This document shows, one piece after another, positions 1-6,243 of a stretch of DNA of 6,384 nt. The stretch comes from an uncultured Erysipelotrichaceae bacterium (GTDB taxonomy: Bacteria > Bacillota_I > Bacilli_A > RF39 > UBA660). The notes below the pieces were generated by a model. The model saw only the letters and a program-made list of their open reading frames with translations, searched no databases and was not told the origin of the DNA. The position numbers and the translations under genes are program-made. The stretch lies in contig CADCQR010000010.1 of the NCBI GenBank assembly GCA_902803685.1, positions 1 to 6,384 on the forward strand, read 5' to 3'. Position 1 is the stretch's first letter, and the number at the start of each line of letters is the position of its first letter.

Positions 1-2
1 AC

Positions 3-284
3 GTGTCTTTAAATAATTATATTAATTTGGACTTTGTATCAGGATATGGCCCTAGAGAAGTTAATGTCGATTATGGTAAAAATGAATATTTAATAAAATT
101 ACGATCAGATGATAATTCTATAATAGAACAAAAAGTAGTTATTAATCGCAAGAAGGTAGCTGATCAACATATTGAGATTCCTGATACTGGAAAAAGTAAT
201 AGATATGCAATTTTTATATCATTTCTACTTATATTGAGTGGTGGCATTATTTTTTGTAAAAATTTGGTTAAAAAAAATCTATAA
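3..284 (+). CDS. C-terminal end of a sortase-anchored surface protein (partial, 5' end outside window)
   Basis: The frame is open back to the window edge and no ribosome binding site is visible, so the GTG at 3 is probably not the true start; I read this as the last 93 residues of a longer protein. Residues about 20-51 (VDYGKNEYLIKL, then VVINRKK) resemble the final strands of cadherin-like beta-sandwich repeats seen in Gram-positive surface proteins. They are followed by IPDTG (residues 59-63, bases 177-191), a hydrophobic segment at about 68-86 and a basic tail ending KNLVKKNL. That order is the standard cell-wall sorting signal cut by a sortase between T and G, with I replacing the usual first L. 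The likely product is a protein joined to peptidoglycan outside the cell. The sorting signal is clear; the fold assignment is a pattern judgement and what the protein binds is unknown. Confidence 0.75.
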   Translation: MSLNNYINLDFVSGYGPREVNVDYGKNEYLIKLRSDDNSIIEQKVVINRKKVADQHIEIPDTGKSNRYAIFISFLLILSGGIIFCKNLVKKNL

Positions 285-327
285 TTTATTAGTATTATTA
301 ATGATTTTTACTTTGTTTGGTGTTATA

Positions 328-347
328 TATAATATATAATATATAAT
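328..347 (+). promoter_or_regulatory. Candidate promoter region with three tandem TATAAT hexamers
   Basis: Perfect TATAAT hexamers occur at 328-333, 335-340 and 342-347, spaced exactly seven bases apart as a TATAATA heptamer repeat. They lie 29-48 bases before the kinase start codon, a suitable place for a -10 element. No -35 is convincing: TTTACT at 307-312 gives a short 15-base spacer to the first hexamer, and TTGTTT at 313-318 gives 16 bases to the second. Which hexamer is used cannot be told from sequence. Confidence 0.45.
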
Positions 348-362
348 AGAGTTTAATATCAG

Positions 363-370
363 AGAGGTGA
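363..370 (+). promoter_or_regulatory. Ribosome binding site that sets the kinase start
   Basis: AGAGGTGA at 363-370 is a near-perfect Shine-Dalgarno sequence five bases before the ATG at 376. An in-frame GTG at 367 lies inside this motif, so it cannot be the start served by it. This fixes the protein start as MKFICVGHS rather than three codons earlier. Confidence 0.8.
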
Positions 371-375
371 TTTAT

Positions 376-1272
376 ATGAAGTTTATTTGTGTTGGACATT
401 CTACTTATGATACGACATTACCAGTTGATTCTTATCCTGTAGAAAATATTAAATATAGAATAAAGAATCGCATAGAGTGTGGGGGAGGTCCTGCTGGTAA
501 CGGTGCTTATCTATTGGCAAAATGGGGAATGGATACAGCAATTGCGTCTGTAGTTGGTAATGATTTTTATGGTGAAAGAATAATTAATGAGTATACTAAT
601 GTAGGTTGTGACACTTCATTAATTGAGAGACATGATAATCATTTCACAACTAGCAGTTATATAATTGCTAATAAGAATAATGGTTCCAGAACAATTTTAT
701 CTTCTAAGGATACACCAATAAGAAAATTGGATAAGTCTTTGGGGATAGCTTGTGATGTTATATTAATTGATGGGGAACATCCAGAATCGGCAGAAGAACT
801 ATTATTAGCTAATCCAAATGCAATAAGTGTAATTGATGCTGGTAGGCTTAATGATGATACTAGAAAGTTGGGAAAACTAGTTAAATATTTAATATGTTCT
901 AAAGATTTTGCAGAAGAGTTTTCTAATACTAAGTTAAGCGTTGATGATATGCAAGGCTTAATAAAATGTCATCAAGAACTTTCTACTTATTTTTCTAATC
1001 AAGTTATTATTACATTGGAGGATAAGGGAAGCTTTACGTATATCGATGGTAATTATGAAGTATTACCGACTATTAAGGTTGTAGCACTAGACTCTACTGG
1101 GGCAGGAGATATTTTTCATGGTGCGTTTACATATTTTATAAGCAATGATTATTCACTTCGAGATGCTGTAAAGTTTTCTTCTATTACTTCTGCTATTTCT
1201 GTTACACGTATTGGTTCTAGATACTCTATACCAACTTTAGATGAAGTCTTAAATTATGATAACATTATATAG
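376..1272 (+). CDS. PfkB-family carbohydrate/nucleoside kinase
   Basis: The 298-residue product has the usual length of the ribokinase/PfkB family, cytosolic enzymes that move the gamma-phosphate of ATP to a sugar or nucleoside hydroxyl. The N-terminal strand (MKFICVGHSTYD) leads to the first family signature, CGGGPAGNGAYL at about 35-46, which forms part of the substrate pocket. The second signature, DSTGAGDIFHGAF, lies at 239-251. It holds the GAGD anion hole, and D245 is the expected catalytic base. All key residues look intact. The start is the ATG after AGAGGTGA; the upstream GTG is part of that site. The 3' end overlaps the smr gene by 17 bases, so the two are probably co-transcribed and may be translationally coupled. 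The substrate cannot be named: the CGGGPA-type pocket occurs in several sugar kinase subgroups and no sugar transporter or pathway gene is nearby. Confidence 0.9.
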   Translation: MKFICVGHSTYDTTLPVDSYPVENIKYRIKNRIECGGGPAGNGAYLLAKWGMDTAIASVVGNDFYGERIINEYTNVGCDTSLIERHDNHFTTSSYIIANKNNGSRTILSSKDTPIRKLDKSLGIACDVILIDGEHPESAEELLLANPNAISVIDAGRLNDDTRKLGKLVKYLICSKDFAEEFSNTKLSVDDMQGLIKCHQELSTYFSNQVIITLEDKGSFTYIDGNYEVLPTIKVVALDSTGAGDIFHGAFTYFISNDYSLRDAVKFSSITSAISVTRIGSRYSIPTLDEVLNYDNII

Positions 1273-1516
1273 TAATTGTCCAACTCTTGATTTGCATGGT
1301 GAAACTGTTGATTTTGCTAAAATATTAGTTAATGATTTTATTAGAGACAATTATAAAATGAAAAATGAAACTTTGGTTATCGTACATGGTATTGGAACTG
1401 GCGCTCTTCGAAAGGCTACTCAACAGGTTTTGAAAAATAATAAGCTTGTTGATCAATATAAAATTGATAATTTTAATAGTGGACAAACGATAGTCAGGCT
1501 TAGAAAAATGAATTGA
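1256..1516 (+). CDS. Stand-alone Smr (small MutS-related) domain protein
   Basis: This 86-residue protein is almost entirely one Smr domain. It carries the LDLHG motif at residues 11-15 and HGIGTGALR at 44-52, the two signatures of this family of nucleic-acid-binding or nicking domains. The domain is also found at the C-terminus of MutS2 and, in other organisms, in RNA-cleaving proteins linked to ribosome quality control. No other domain is attached, so whether it acts on DNA or RNA is open. The start ATG lies inside the kinase gene, 17 bases before the end of that gene. I see only a weak Shine-Dalgarno upstream, which fits translation coupled to the kinase. Starting later would remove the DLHG motif. 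Its TGA stop overlaps the -35 of the next promoter. Confidence 0.88.
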   Translation: MITLYSNCPTLDLHGETVDFAKILVNDFIRDNYKMKNETLVIVHGIGTGALRKATQQVLKNNKLVDQYKIDNFNSGQTIVRLRKMN

Positions 1517-1541
1517 CTTTCGTGTTTTTGTGTGTTAGGAT
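1513..1541 (+). promoter_or_regulatory. Sigma-A-type extended -10 promoter for the envelope operon
   Basis: TTGACT at 1513-1518 matches the -35 consensus at five of six positions. A 17-base spacer follows, then TAGGAT at 1536-1541, preceded by TG at 1533-1534 (extended -10). Transcription would begin near 1548, leaving a leader of about 24 bases before the ATG at 1572, just enough for the Shine-Dalgarno run. The -35 overlaps the last bases of the smr gene, so this promoter separates the envelope genes from the kinase/smr unit. No terminator lies between them, so read-through is also possible. Confidence 0.6.
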
Positions 1542-1571
1542 ATGAGTTAAACGAGTTAGGGGGGAAAATAT

Positions 1572-3371
1572 ATGTATACAGAAGATTATGAACATAAGGG
1601 ATTTCCTATCGGAAATTTTATTTTGAAGGTTATCCTAATTTTAATATTTGTTTTCTTATTAGTTTGGTTAATACCTAAGGTTATAACACCTGCAACAATA
1701 ATTAACGAAAAAGAAAATACAAAGAAATCAAATAATTCTAATTCAGCTGAGATTGCTTCTAATGATGTGACTGTATTTAATGAAAATATGGAAAAAATGA
1801 AAGCAGCAGCACTTTCATATTACACTGATGAGAGATTATCAATGGATGTTGGTGATTATAGGCAAATGACACTTGAGCAAATGATTAATGAAAAAATCAT
1901 TACGCCTTTAAGCGATAGAAATAATAAGCCTTTAGATGCTGAAAAAAGTTATGTAAAGATTACAAGAACTGCTGAAGAATATATATTAAAAGTTAATATA
2001 AAGGATAGTACTAAAGAGGATTATATATTAGTACATCTAGGAAGTTATAACTACTGTACATCGGATGTTTGTGAAAAAGATTATTCTAATATTCCGGTAA
2101 AGGGAAGCAAAACAGAATCTAATACTACTGCTATTAAGAAAAGTGATTCTGATAACAAGCAGTCAACCTCTGAGCACAGTAGTAATTCTAGTGTTATTGG
2201 TACTATCAGTAATTATATAACTAGTATTACTAGTTCTGGTAAATCATCTGGTTCTAAGACTAGTTCTGTGACTAGCAGTAAATCTGGCAGTGGCAAATCT
2301 GCTAGTTCAAGTAATTCTTCTAAACAAACACAGCCAAGCAGTTCATCAAGCTCAAGTAGTTCAAGTAGTTCTGGAAGCAAAACTACAACAACCACAACAA
2401 CGACAACAACGACAACAACGACATCAAGTTCAAGTAGCTCAAGTAGTTCAAGTAGCTCAAGTAGTTCAAGTAGTTCAAGTAGCTCAAGTAGTTCAAGTAG
2501 TTCAAGTTGCTCATCAAGTTCAAATTGTTCGTGTACAAAAGATTGCAAAAACTATTTATATGAGTATTCTAAGACAACAGTTGCTAAGCTTTCTGGATGG
2601 TCTACGTGGTCTGATTGGGCTAAGACAAGCTGTGATACTAAAGAAATATCTTGTGATAGCTTAGATGTAAAGTGTTTAACACAATTACAGATGTTAAGAA
2701 GAAAAGAGAGAATTGGAACATATGATAAGACTTATTCAAGGACCAGAGAAGTTTTAAGGCAAACAGGCTCATATACACAAAAATCATGTTCTAAGTATAA
2801 TTATGTTGTTATAAATAATACGATCTATGCAACAACAACAACTACACAATATACGGCTATAGATACAATTACTTCAACGACAACTACAACTTCTGGCGGT
2901 TGGTCATGTGGTGAAGCTAAGAGTTATAGTAACCCTCCACGAGATACTGCCAATACACATTATATTTTTGTCGGTGCAGATTATAGTTATTGTACCGATA
3001 CTTGTGAAACTCTACCACATTATTATTATAAAGCATGTAGTTACAAAGGTGATTTGACTAGTGTATCTAGTACTACTACACCTGGTAAAGTGACTAGCTC
3101 ATCTTCATCAACTACCTCAAGTAAGACAACAACAACTAGTCAAGCTAGCTGTGGAGAGTACACATATAAGACTATTCCTATATATTCAACTATCGTTGTT
3201 ACTGAAAAAGCAACGAGGAAAGAGCCATTGTATGGAGATGTTTGTTATAAGAGTACTCAAACTAGAACAGTACTTGCAAATTCATCAACGCAAAAGAAGT
3301 GGAGTATTTATAATGATACAAAATTATTAAATGATGGTTGGGTATATACCGGAAATAAAAAAACTAATTAG
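1572..3371 (+). CDS. Membrane-anchored Ser/Thr-repeat, Cys-rich surface protein with WxxWxxW motif
   Basis: This is a 599-residue protein that I do not recognise as a named family. The start follows a GGGGGGAAA ribosome site at 1559-1567. Parts in order: a short cytoplasmic tail; one hydrophobic segment at about 16-34 with no clear signal-peptidase site, so probably an uncleaved anchor; a globular stretch at about 69-170 (MKAAALSYY, then YNYC and C167); a Ser/Thr/Lys linker; 12 serines (256-267), 14 threonines (271-284) and 28 serines (285-312); then a Cys-rich region to the end. The Cys-rich part has W343, W346 and W349 followed by C354, C361 and C368. The spacing of the tryptophans recalls thrombospondin type 1 repeats, but CSxTCG is absent. 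There are 16 cysteines in all, every one beyond the membrane segment, which suggests extracellular disulfides. No LPXTG motif closes the protein. It lies 11 bases before the next gene, with which it should share a transcript. The stalk probably holds the C-terminal domain away from the membrane; the binding target is unknown. Confidence 0.8.
   Translation: MYTEDYEHKGFPIGNFILKVILILIFVFLLVWLIPKVITPATIINEKENTKKSNNSNSAEIASNDVTVFNENMEKMKAAALSYYTDERLSMDVGDYRQMTLEQMINEKIITPLSDRNNKPLDAEKSYVKITRTAEEYILKVNIKDSTKEDYILVHLGSYNYCTSDVCEKDYSNIPVKGSKTESNTTAIKKSDSDNKQSTSEHSSNSSVIGTISNYITSITSSGKSSGSKTSSVTSSKSGSGKSASSSNSSKQTQPSSSSSSSSSSSSGSKTTTTTTTTTTTTTTSSSSSSSSSSSSSSSSSSSSSSSSSSSSCSSSSNCSCTKDCKNYLYEYSKTTVAKLSGWSTWSDWAKTSCDTKEISCDSLDVKCLTQLQMLRRKERIGTYDKTYSRTREVLRQTGSYTQKSCSKYNYVVINNTIYATTTTTQYTAIDTITSTTTTTSGGWSCGEAKSYSNPPRDTANTHYIFVGADYSYCTDTCETLPHYYYKACSYKGDLTSVSSTTTPGKVTSSSSSTTSSKTTTTSQASCGEYTYKTIPIYSTIVVTEKATRKEPLYGDVCYKSTQTRTVLANSSTQKKWSIYNDTKLLNDGWVYTGNKKTN
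2337..2519 (+). repeat. In-frame poly-Ser/poly-Thr coding tandem repeats
   Basis: Three blocks lie inside the surface-protein gene. Bases 2337-2372 encode 12 serines from TCA, AGT and AGC codons. Bases 2382-2423 encode 14 threonines, mainly as ACAACAACG triplet units. Bases 2424-2519 consist mostly of the nine-base unit TCAAGTAGY, with eight full units from 2430 to 2501 and decaying edges. All periods are multiples of three, so gain or loss of units changes stalk length without breaking the frame. Confidence 0.95.
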
Positions 3372-3382
3372 GGGGAATTTAT

Positions 3383-5860
3383 ATGTTTAATAAAAATGTT
3401 ATGAATATTGTTTTTTATACATTTGGTGATAATTATTCCGATAAGATAACACAAGTTGCTGTCTTTTATGATGATGGATCAGTAGAGAATATGTCTGAAG
3501 AAGATGGAAGAACTCTTTTGAAACAAGTTATGAAAGATAGAAATTTAACTGAAAAAGATATTAAAAATATGCAAAATAAAGAGCTGTATTTTACAATGTC
3601 TGGTAGCGAATTTGAAGATAAGTTTCAATCTTTTGCCTTACCAGTGCAAGCAAGTCGTATAAATTCTGATCAAGGCGATGTTGACTATGATACAGATGGA
3701 GTGTTAGGTGACTTTAGTGGTAAAAGGGTTAAAGTTACTAAGGAAACAGGAATTATAAGCAGAGTAAAGGATTTTTTTACTGTTACTATTCCAAAAAAGT
3801 TAAAAAGGCGTAAAAAATCAAAATTGTTTAGGAAAGCTACGGCAGTTGTTACTGCTTTAGCAATGTTCTTTACTTTTGGTTTGTTTTCTGCAAAAAATAA
3901 AAAGGTTCAGGCTGCAACAACTACTCCTAGAATTATTAGTTCTTCTGTAATGCCTATGGATATTAGTCAGGAAAATGATGAAATAACGGTATCAAAATCA
4001 GATGAAGAGAGAGTGAATTTTGAGAATGGCAGCTGTCCAGTACAGAACTTAATTAATGGTACTGATAATTTAGTTCAAAAAGGCGCAATGACAGACGTTG
4101 CTTTGACTTTGAAAAAATTTAATATTAGTTTTGCAGATTATTATATGGAGTACAATAAAGATATAAGAGCCGGATTAACTTTTGACGAGATAGTTGCTTT
4201 ACAACAAGCATATAATAGCTATTCAAAAGATGAAATAAGAAGCATTTTTAATAAGGCAGAAATTAATGCTAAAGATTTATCAATGGCATATAAAAATGCT
4301 TCATTACAGTTAATGGGAGCTTATATTATTGAGTCTAAAGAATGCCCTGTAGATATGTCTGGTTTAATTAAGTCACAAGAGGGAAAGGAGTTTTATGAGA
4401 AATATCATGAAATGTTTCTTGCTTGTAAGGACGCAACTGGTAAAGAGAAATTGTCTAAGGTGAAAGAATTTTATAATGCTGTGCGTCAAGATTTCCCAAT
4501 CAGTAAAAATGACAGGATTTATGGCATTTCTCATGCTGATAGCTATGCAGAATTGGCACCATATAAATTAGCTGTTGCGCCAATGATAGCAGCTGCCGAA
4601 ATGATGTATCAGAACATGGAAATAGACTATACATTAAACGATACTGAAATAGATTTTATTAATGATTTGGGTTTATGTAATTATGCAGAGGATACATTCG
4701 AAAAAGTTCAGGCTATAGTTTTGAGTACTTGTTCAGGTGATGAGCATAATCCAACATATGAGGAATATAAGCAAGCAATGGAGTGTAAATTTATTGATGA
4801 ATATGGATACACTGATGATAATAGGGACTTGAGCAAATTAGATGCTTTTGTTAGTGCTATTAATGAGCATACTACAAAATCTGCAATTGTTGACAGTTCA
4901 TCAGATATAGAATCATCAAGGAAGAGTAATAATACGTCACAAACACATACTAGCACAACTCAAAAACGTAGATCCTGGACAGAAAAATCAACAACTATCA
5001 CTGGTAAGAAAACAACAACACATCAGGAAACTATACCGCATGAGGAAAAGAAAAAAATTGATAGCCGTATCGCTGAAGAAAATAAAAAGAAAAAGAAAGT
5101 TGCGGAGGTAGAAGCTGAGAAAAATAGAAAAAAAATTCAAGCTATCGAGGATCAAAAAGCAAAAACTATTGAAAAAGAAGTAAATCAAGATGCTGCTGAC
5201 CTTGATAGAATGATAAACAAAGCCAATGATACCATCAATAATGGTGGTACTGTTAAGGAAGAAGATTTGGGTCATGGCACTAGTTTTGATAAGAAATATG
5301 TTGACGAAAGTGGTGCTTTAGATAAGTCTGTCACAAATATCACTACTGATGCTACAGGGGTTGATAACGATTTACCAAATCCAAGTGAAACAGCTGGTAG
5401 TAGATTTGATAGAAGTTCAGATGTTGAAATTATTGATAATCCAAAGCCAAGTACTGTTCCTACTGATGAATGTACTAGTTCTGAAGCCAATAATAAGTCA
5501 GAGCATCATGAAAGCTCTGAACGCCATGAGGAGCATCATGAAAGATCTGAAAGTCATGAGGAACATCATGAAAGTTCTGAAAATACGACTACTACAACTA
5601 CAGTTACAACAACTACTGTGACAGTTGAAACTAAAAAAGATGGTAGTGGTAGTGATAAGGTTACAGATGTAACAGAGGCTGACATAGCTGCTGCTAAGAA
5701 GAAAAAAAAGAAGAAAGCTTCAGAAAATCCTTCTTCAAAATCTACTGATAGTCAAGTATCTCAAAAGAGCAATGAAGAATTAGCTGATGAGATTGTTGAA
5801 AGTCTTGCTCAACAAGGTGCTGGTGAAACTGAAATAAATAAGGTATACACTTACGAATGA
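3383..5860 (+). CDS. Large single-pass membrane protein with internal signal segment, coiled coil and His-rich repeat
   Basis: This 825-residue protein is not recognised as a named family. The start follows GGGGGA seven bases upstream; the later ATG at 3401 has no such site. Residues 1-137 look soluble and lack cysteine (IVFYTFGDNYSDKITQVAVF, then YDDGSVENM). A strongly basic stretch at 138-151 precedes a hydrophobic segment at about 152-170 and then KKVQA. This looks like a signal peptide placed internally, with possible cleavage after A177, and it predicts the N-terminus in and the C-terminus out. Residues about 205-495 are a mainly helical region with six cysteines. Then come a Ser/Thr-rich linker, a Lys/Glu/Ala-rich probable coiled coil at about 554-620, a His/Glu repeat at 707-733, a Thr-rich run and seven lysines at 772-778. 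No C-terminal wall anchor is present. It is the second gene of the operon and is followed by a terminator. A structural or scaffolding role at the envelope is an inference only. Confidence 0.78.
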   Translation: MFNKNVMNIVFYTFGDNYSDKITQVAVFYDDGSVENMSEEDGRTLLKQVMKDRNLTEKDIKNMQNKELYFTMSGSEFEDKFQSFALPVQASRINSDQGDVDYDTDGVLGDFSGKRVKVTKETGIISRVKDFFTVTIPKKLKRRKKSKLFRKATAVVTALAMFFTFGLFSAKNKKVQAATTTPRIISSSVMPMDISQENDEITVSKSDEERVNFENGSCPVQNLINGTDNLVQKGAMTDVALTLKKFNISFADYYMEYNKDIRAGLTFDEIVALQQAYNSYSKDEIRSIFNKAEINAKDLSMAYKNASLQLMGAYIIESKECPVDMSGLIKSQEGKEFYEKYHEMFLACKDATGKEKLSKVKEFYNAVRQDFPISKNDRIYGISHADSYAELAPYKLAVAPMIAAAEMMYQNMEIDYTLNDTEIDFINDLGLCNYAEDTFEKVQAIVLSTCSGDEHNPTYEEYKQAMECKFIDEYGYTDDNRDLSKLDAFVSAINEHTTKSAIVDSSSDIESSRKSNNTSQTHTSTTQKRRSWTEKSTTITGKKTTTHQETIPHEEKKKIDSRIAEENKKKKKVAEVEAEKNRKKIQAIEDQKAKTIEKEVNQDAADLDRMINKANDTINNGGTVKEEDLGHGTSFDKKYVDESGALDKSVTNITTDATGVDNDLPNPSETAGSRFDRSSDVEIIDNPKPSTVPTDECTSSEANNKSEHHESSERHEEHHERSESHEEHHESSENTTTTTTVTTTTVTVETKKDGSGSDKVTDVTEADIAAAKKKKKKKASENPSSKSTDSQVSQKSNEELADEIVESLAQQGAGETEINKVYTYE
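5501..5581 (+). repeat. 30-base tandem repeat encoding a His/Glu-rich decapeptide
   Basis: Two full 30-base units (5501-5530 and 5531-5560) and a 21-base partial third (5561-5581) differ at few positions. They encode EHHESSERHE, EHHERSESHE and EHHESSE, residues 707-733 of the large membrane protein. Eight histidines lie within 27 residues, which could bind divalent metal ions; that is an inference from composition. Confidence 0.92.
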
Positions 5861-5923
5861 TTAAGGTAAATATTTTTGATTATTATAATTTTACATATGG
5901 TTGTAGATAAATAATAATATTTT

Positions 5924-5961
5924 AGGCAGTTGACACGTGGTGTTAGATTGCCTTTTTATTT
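5924..5961 (+). terminator. Rho-independent terminator closing the two-gene envelope operon
   Basis: AGGCA at 5924-5928 pairs with TGCCT at 5949-5953. After a small internal loop (G5929 against AT) the inner stem TTGACAC pairs with GTGTTAG using two G-U pairs, closed by a GTG loop at 5937-5939. A TTTTTATTT run follows from 5953. It lies 64 bases after the last stop codon and is in the right place and orientation to end that transcript. Confidence 0.8.
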
Positions 5962-6088
5962 CTCTGAAAAATAAAGTTACTCTATTTAACATATACTTTC
6001 TTCATGTCTTTTTGCAAAATATTGCAGTTCCATTCATATTCATAGTTACATTAATTAACCTTTCCTAGGGACAGATTATAATACATAC
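5962..6088. other. Intergenic stretch with no gene seen
   Basis: I find no convincing reading frame, ribosome site or RNA gene here on either strand. ATTATAAT at 6075-6082 contains a TATAAT on both strands, but neither side has a well-spaced -35. The stretch separates the operon terminator from the repeat-rich region that begins at 6089. Confidence 0.5.
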
Positions 6089-6125
6089 TGACATTTTCAA
6101 AAAACGATACAACGTGACATTATCA
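6089..6125. repeat. Pair of TGACATTnTCA direct repeats, possible mobile-element end
   Basis: TGACATTTTCA at 6089-6099 and TGACATTATCA at 6115-6125 differ at one base and are 26 bases apart. Repeated blocks starting with TG near a boundary recall transposase-binding sites at the ends of elements with retroviral-integrase-type transposases (IS21-like, Tn7-like). No transposase is identified in the window, so this is a suggestion only. Confidence 0.4.
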
Positions 6126-6137
6126 CAAAATGCTCAG

Positions 6138-6176
6138 TTGAAAAGGTAAATGCAACCTTGAAAGGTTAAATGCAAC
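6138..6176. repeat. Two 19-base direct repeats at 20-base period
   Basis: TTGAAAAGGTAAATGCAAC at 6138-6156 and TTGAAAGGTTAAATGCAAC at 6158-6176 match at 17 of 19 positions and are one base apart. The junction also forms AACCTT-GA-AAGGTT (6154-6167). Two helical-turn spacing and near identity suggest a tandem protein-binding site, either an operator or part of a mobile-element end. Confidence 0.6.
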
Positions 6177-6180
6177 AGAA

Positions 6181-6238
6181 TGAGTAATTTATTGATAACA
6201 AACAAGGGATTACCTTGTTTGTTTAACTAGTTTACTCA
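6181..6238. other. Two-level inverted repeat (long hairpin)
   Basis: AACAAACAAGG at 6197-6207 is perfectly complementary to CCTTGTTTGTT at 6213-6223, with a five-base GATTA loop. Outside it, TGAGTAA at 6181-6187 pairs with TTACTCA at 6232-6238, across largely unpaired spacers of 9 and 8 bases. The inner hairpin lacks a clean T run on either side. It may be a structured element end, a weak terminator or a recombination site. Confidence 0.6.
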
Positions 6239-6243
6239 AATTA

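Noticed and set aside
286..309. Weak hairpin TTATTA/TAATGA followed by five T after the sortase-substrate gene
   Set aside because: The stem is only six A-T or G-U pairs with no G-C pair, so it is too unstable to call a terminator.
2343..2510. Regularly repeated short units resembling an array
   Set aside because: The units are nine bases long with no spacers and lie in a reading frame, so this is not a CRISPR array.
2213..2548. Open frame on the minus strand opposite the Ser/Thr repeats
   Set aside because: It translates to Leu/Glu and Val runs that simply mirror the sense repeat and has no ribosome site; the absence of stops is a product of repeat codons.
2290..2664. Open frame in a second plus-strand frame across the repeats
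   Set aside because: Its Gln/Val/Ala runs are the frame-shifted reading of the same units; the real frame carries the membrane segment, tryptophans and cysteines.
4988..5490. Two minus-strand open frames opposite the coiled-coil region
   Set aside because: Phe/Leu-rich readings opposite Lys/Glu codons are expected in AT-rich DNA; no ribosome site or promoter was seen.
5696..5716. A-rich run with an in-phase A AAA AAG slippery heptamer, possible -1 frameshift
   Set aside because: The -1 frame ends at TGA 5746-5748 after about a dozen codons, no stimulatory hairpin or internal Shine-Dalgarno was evident, and the run is explained by seven lysine codons.
6077..6082. TATAAT as a promoter on either strand
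   Set aside because: On the minus strand TTGAAA is only 14 bases upstream and on the plus strand no -35 is seen; no gene follows on either side.
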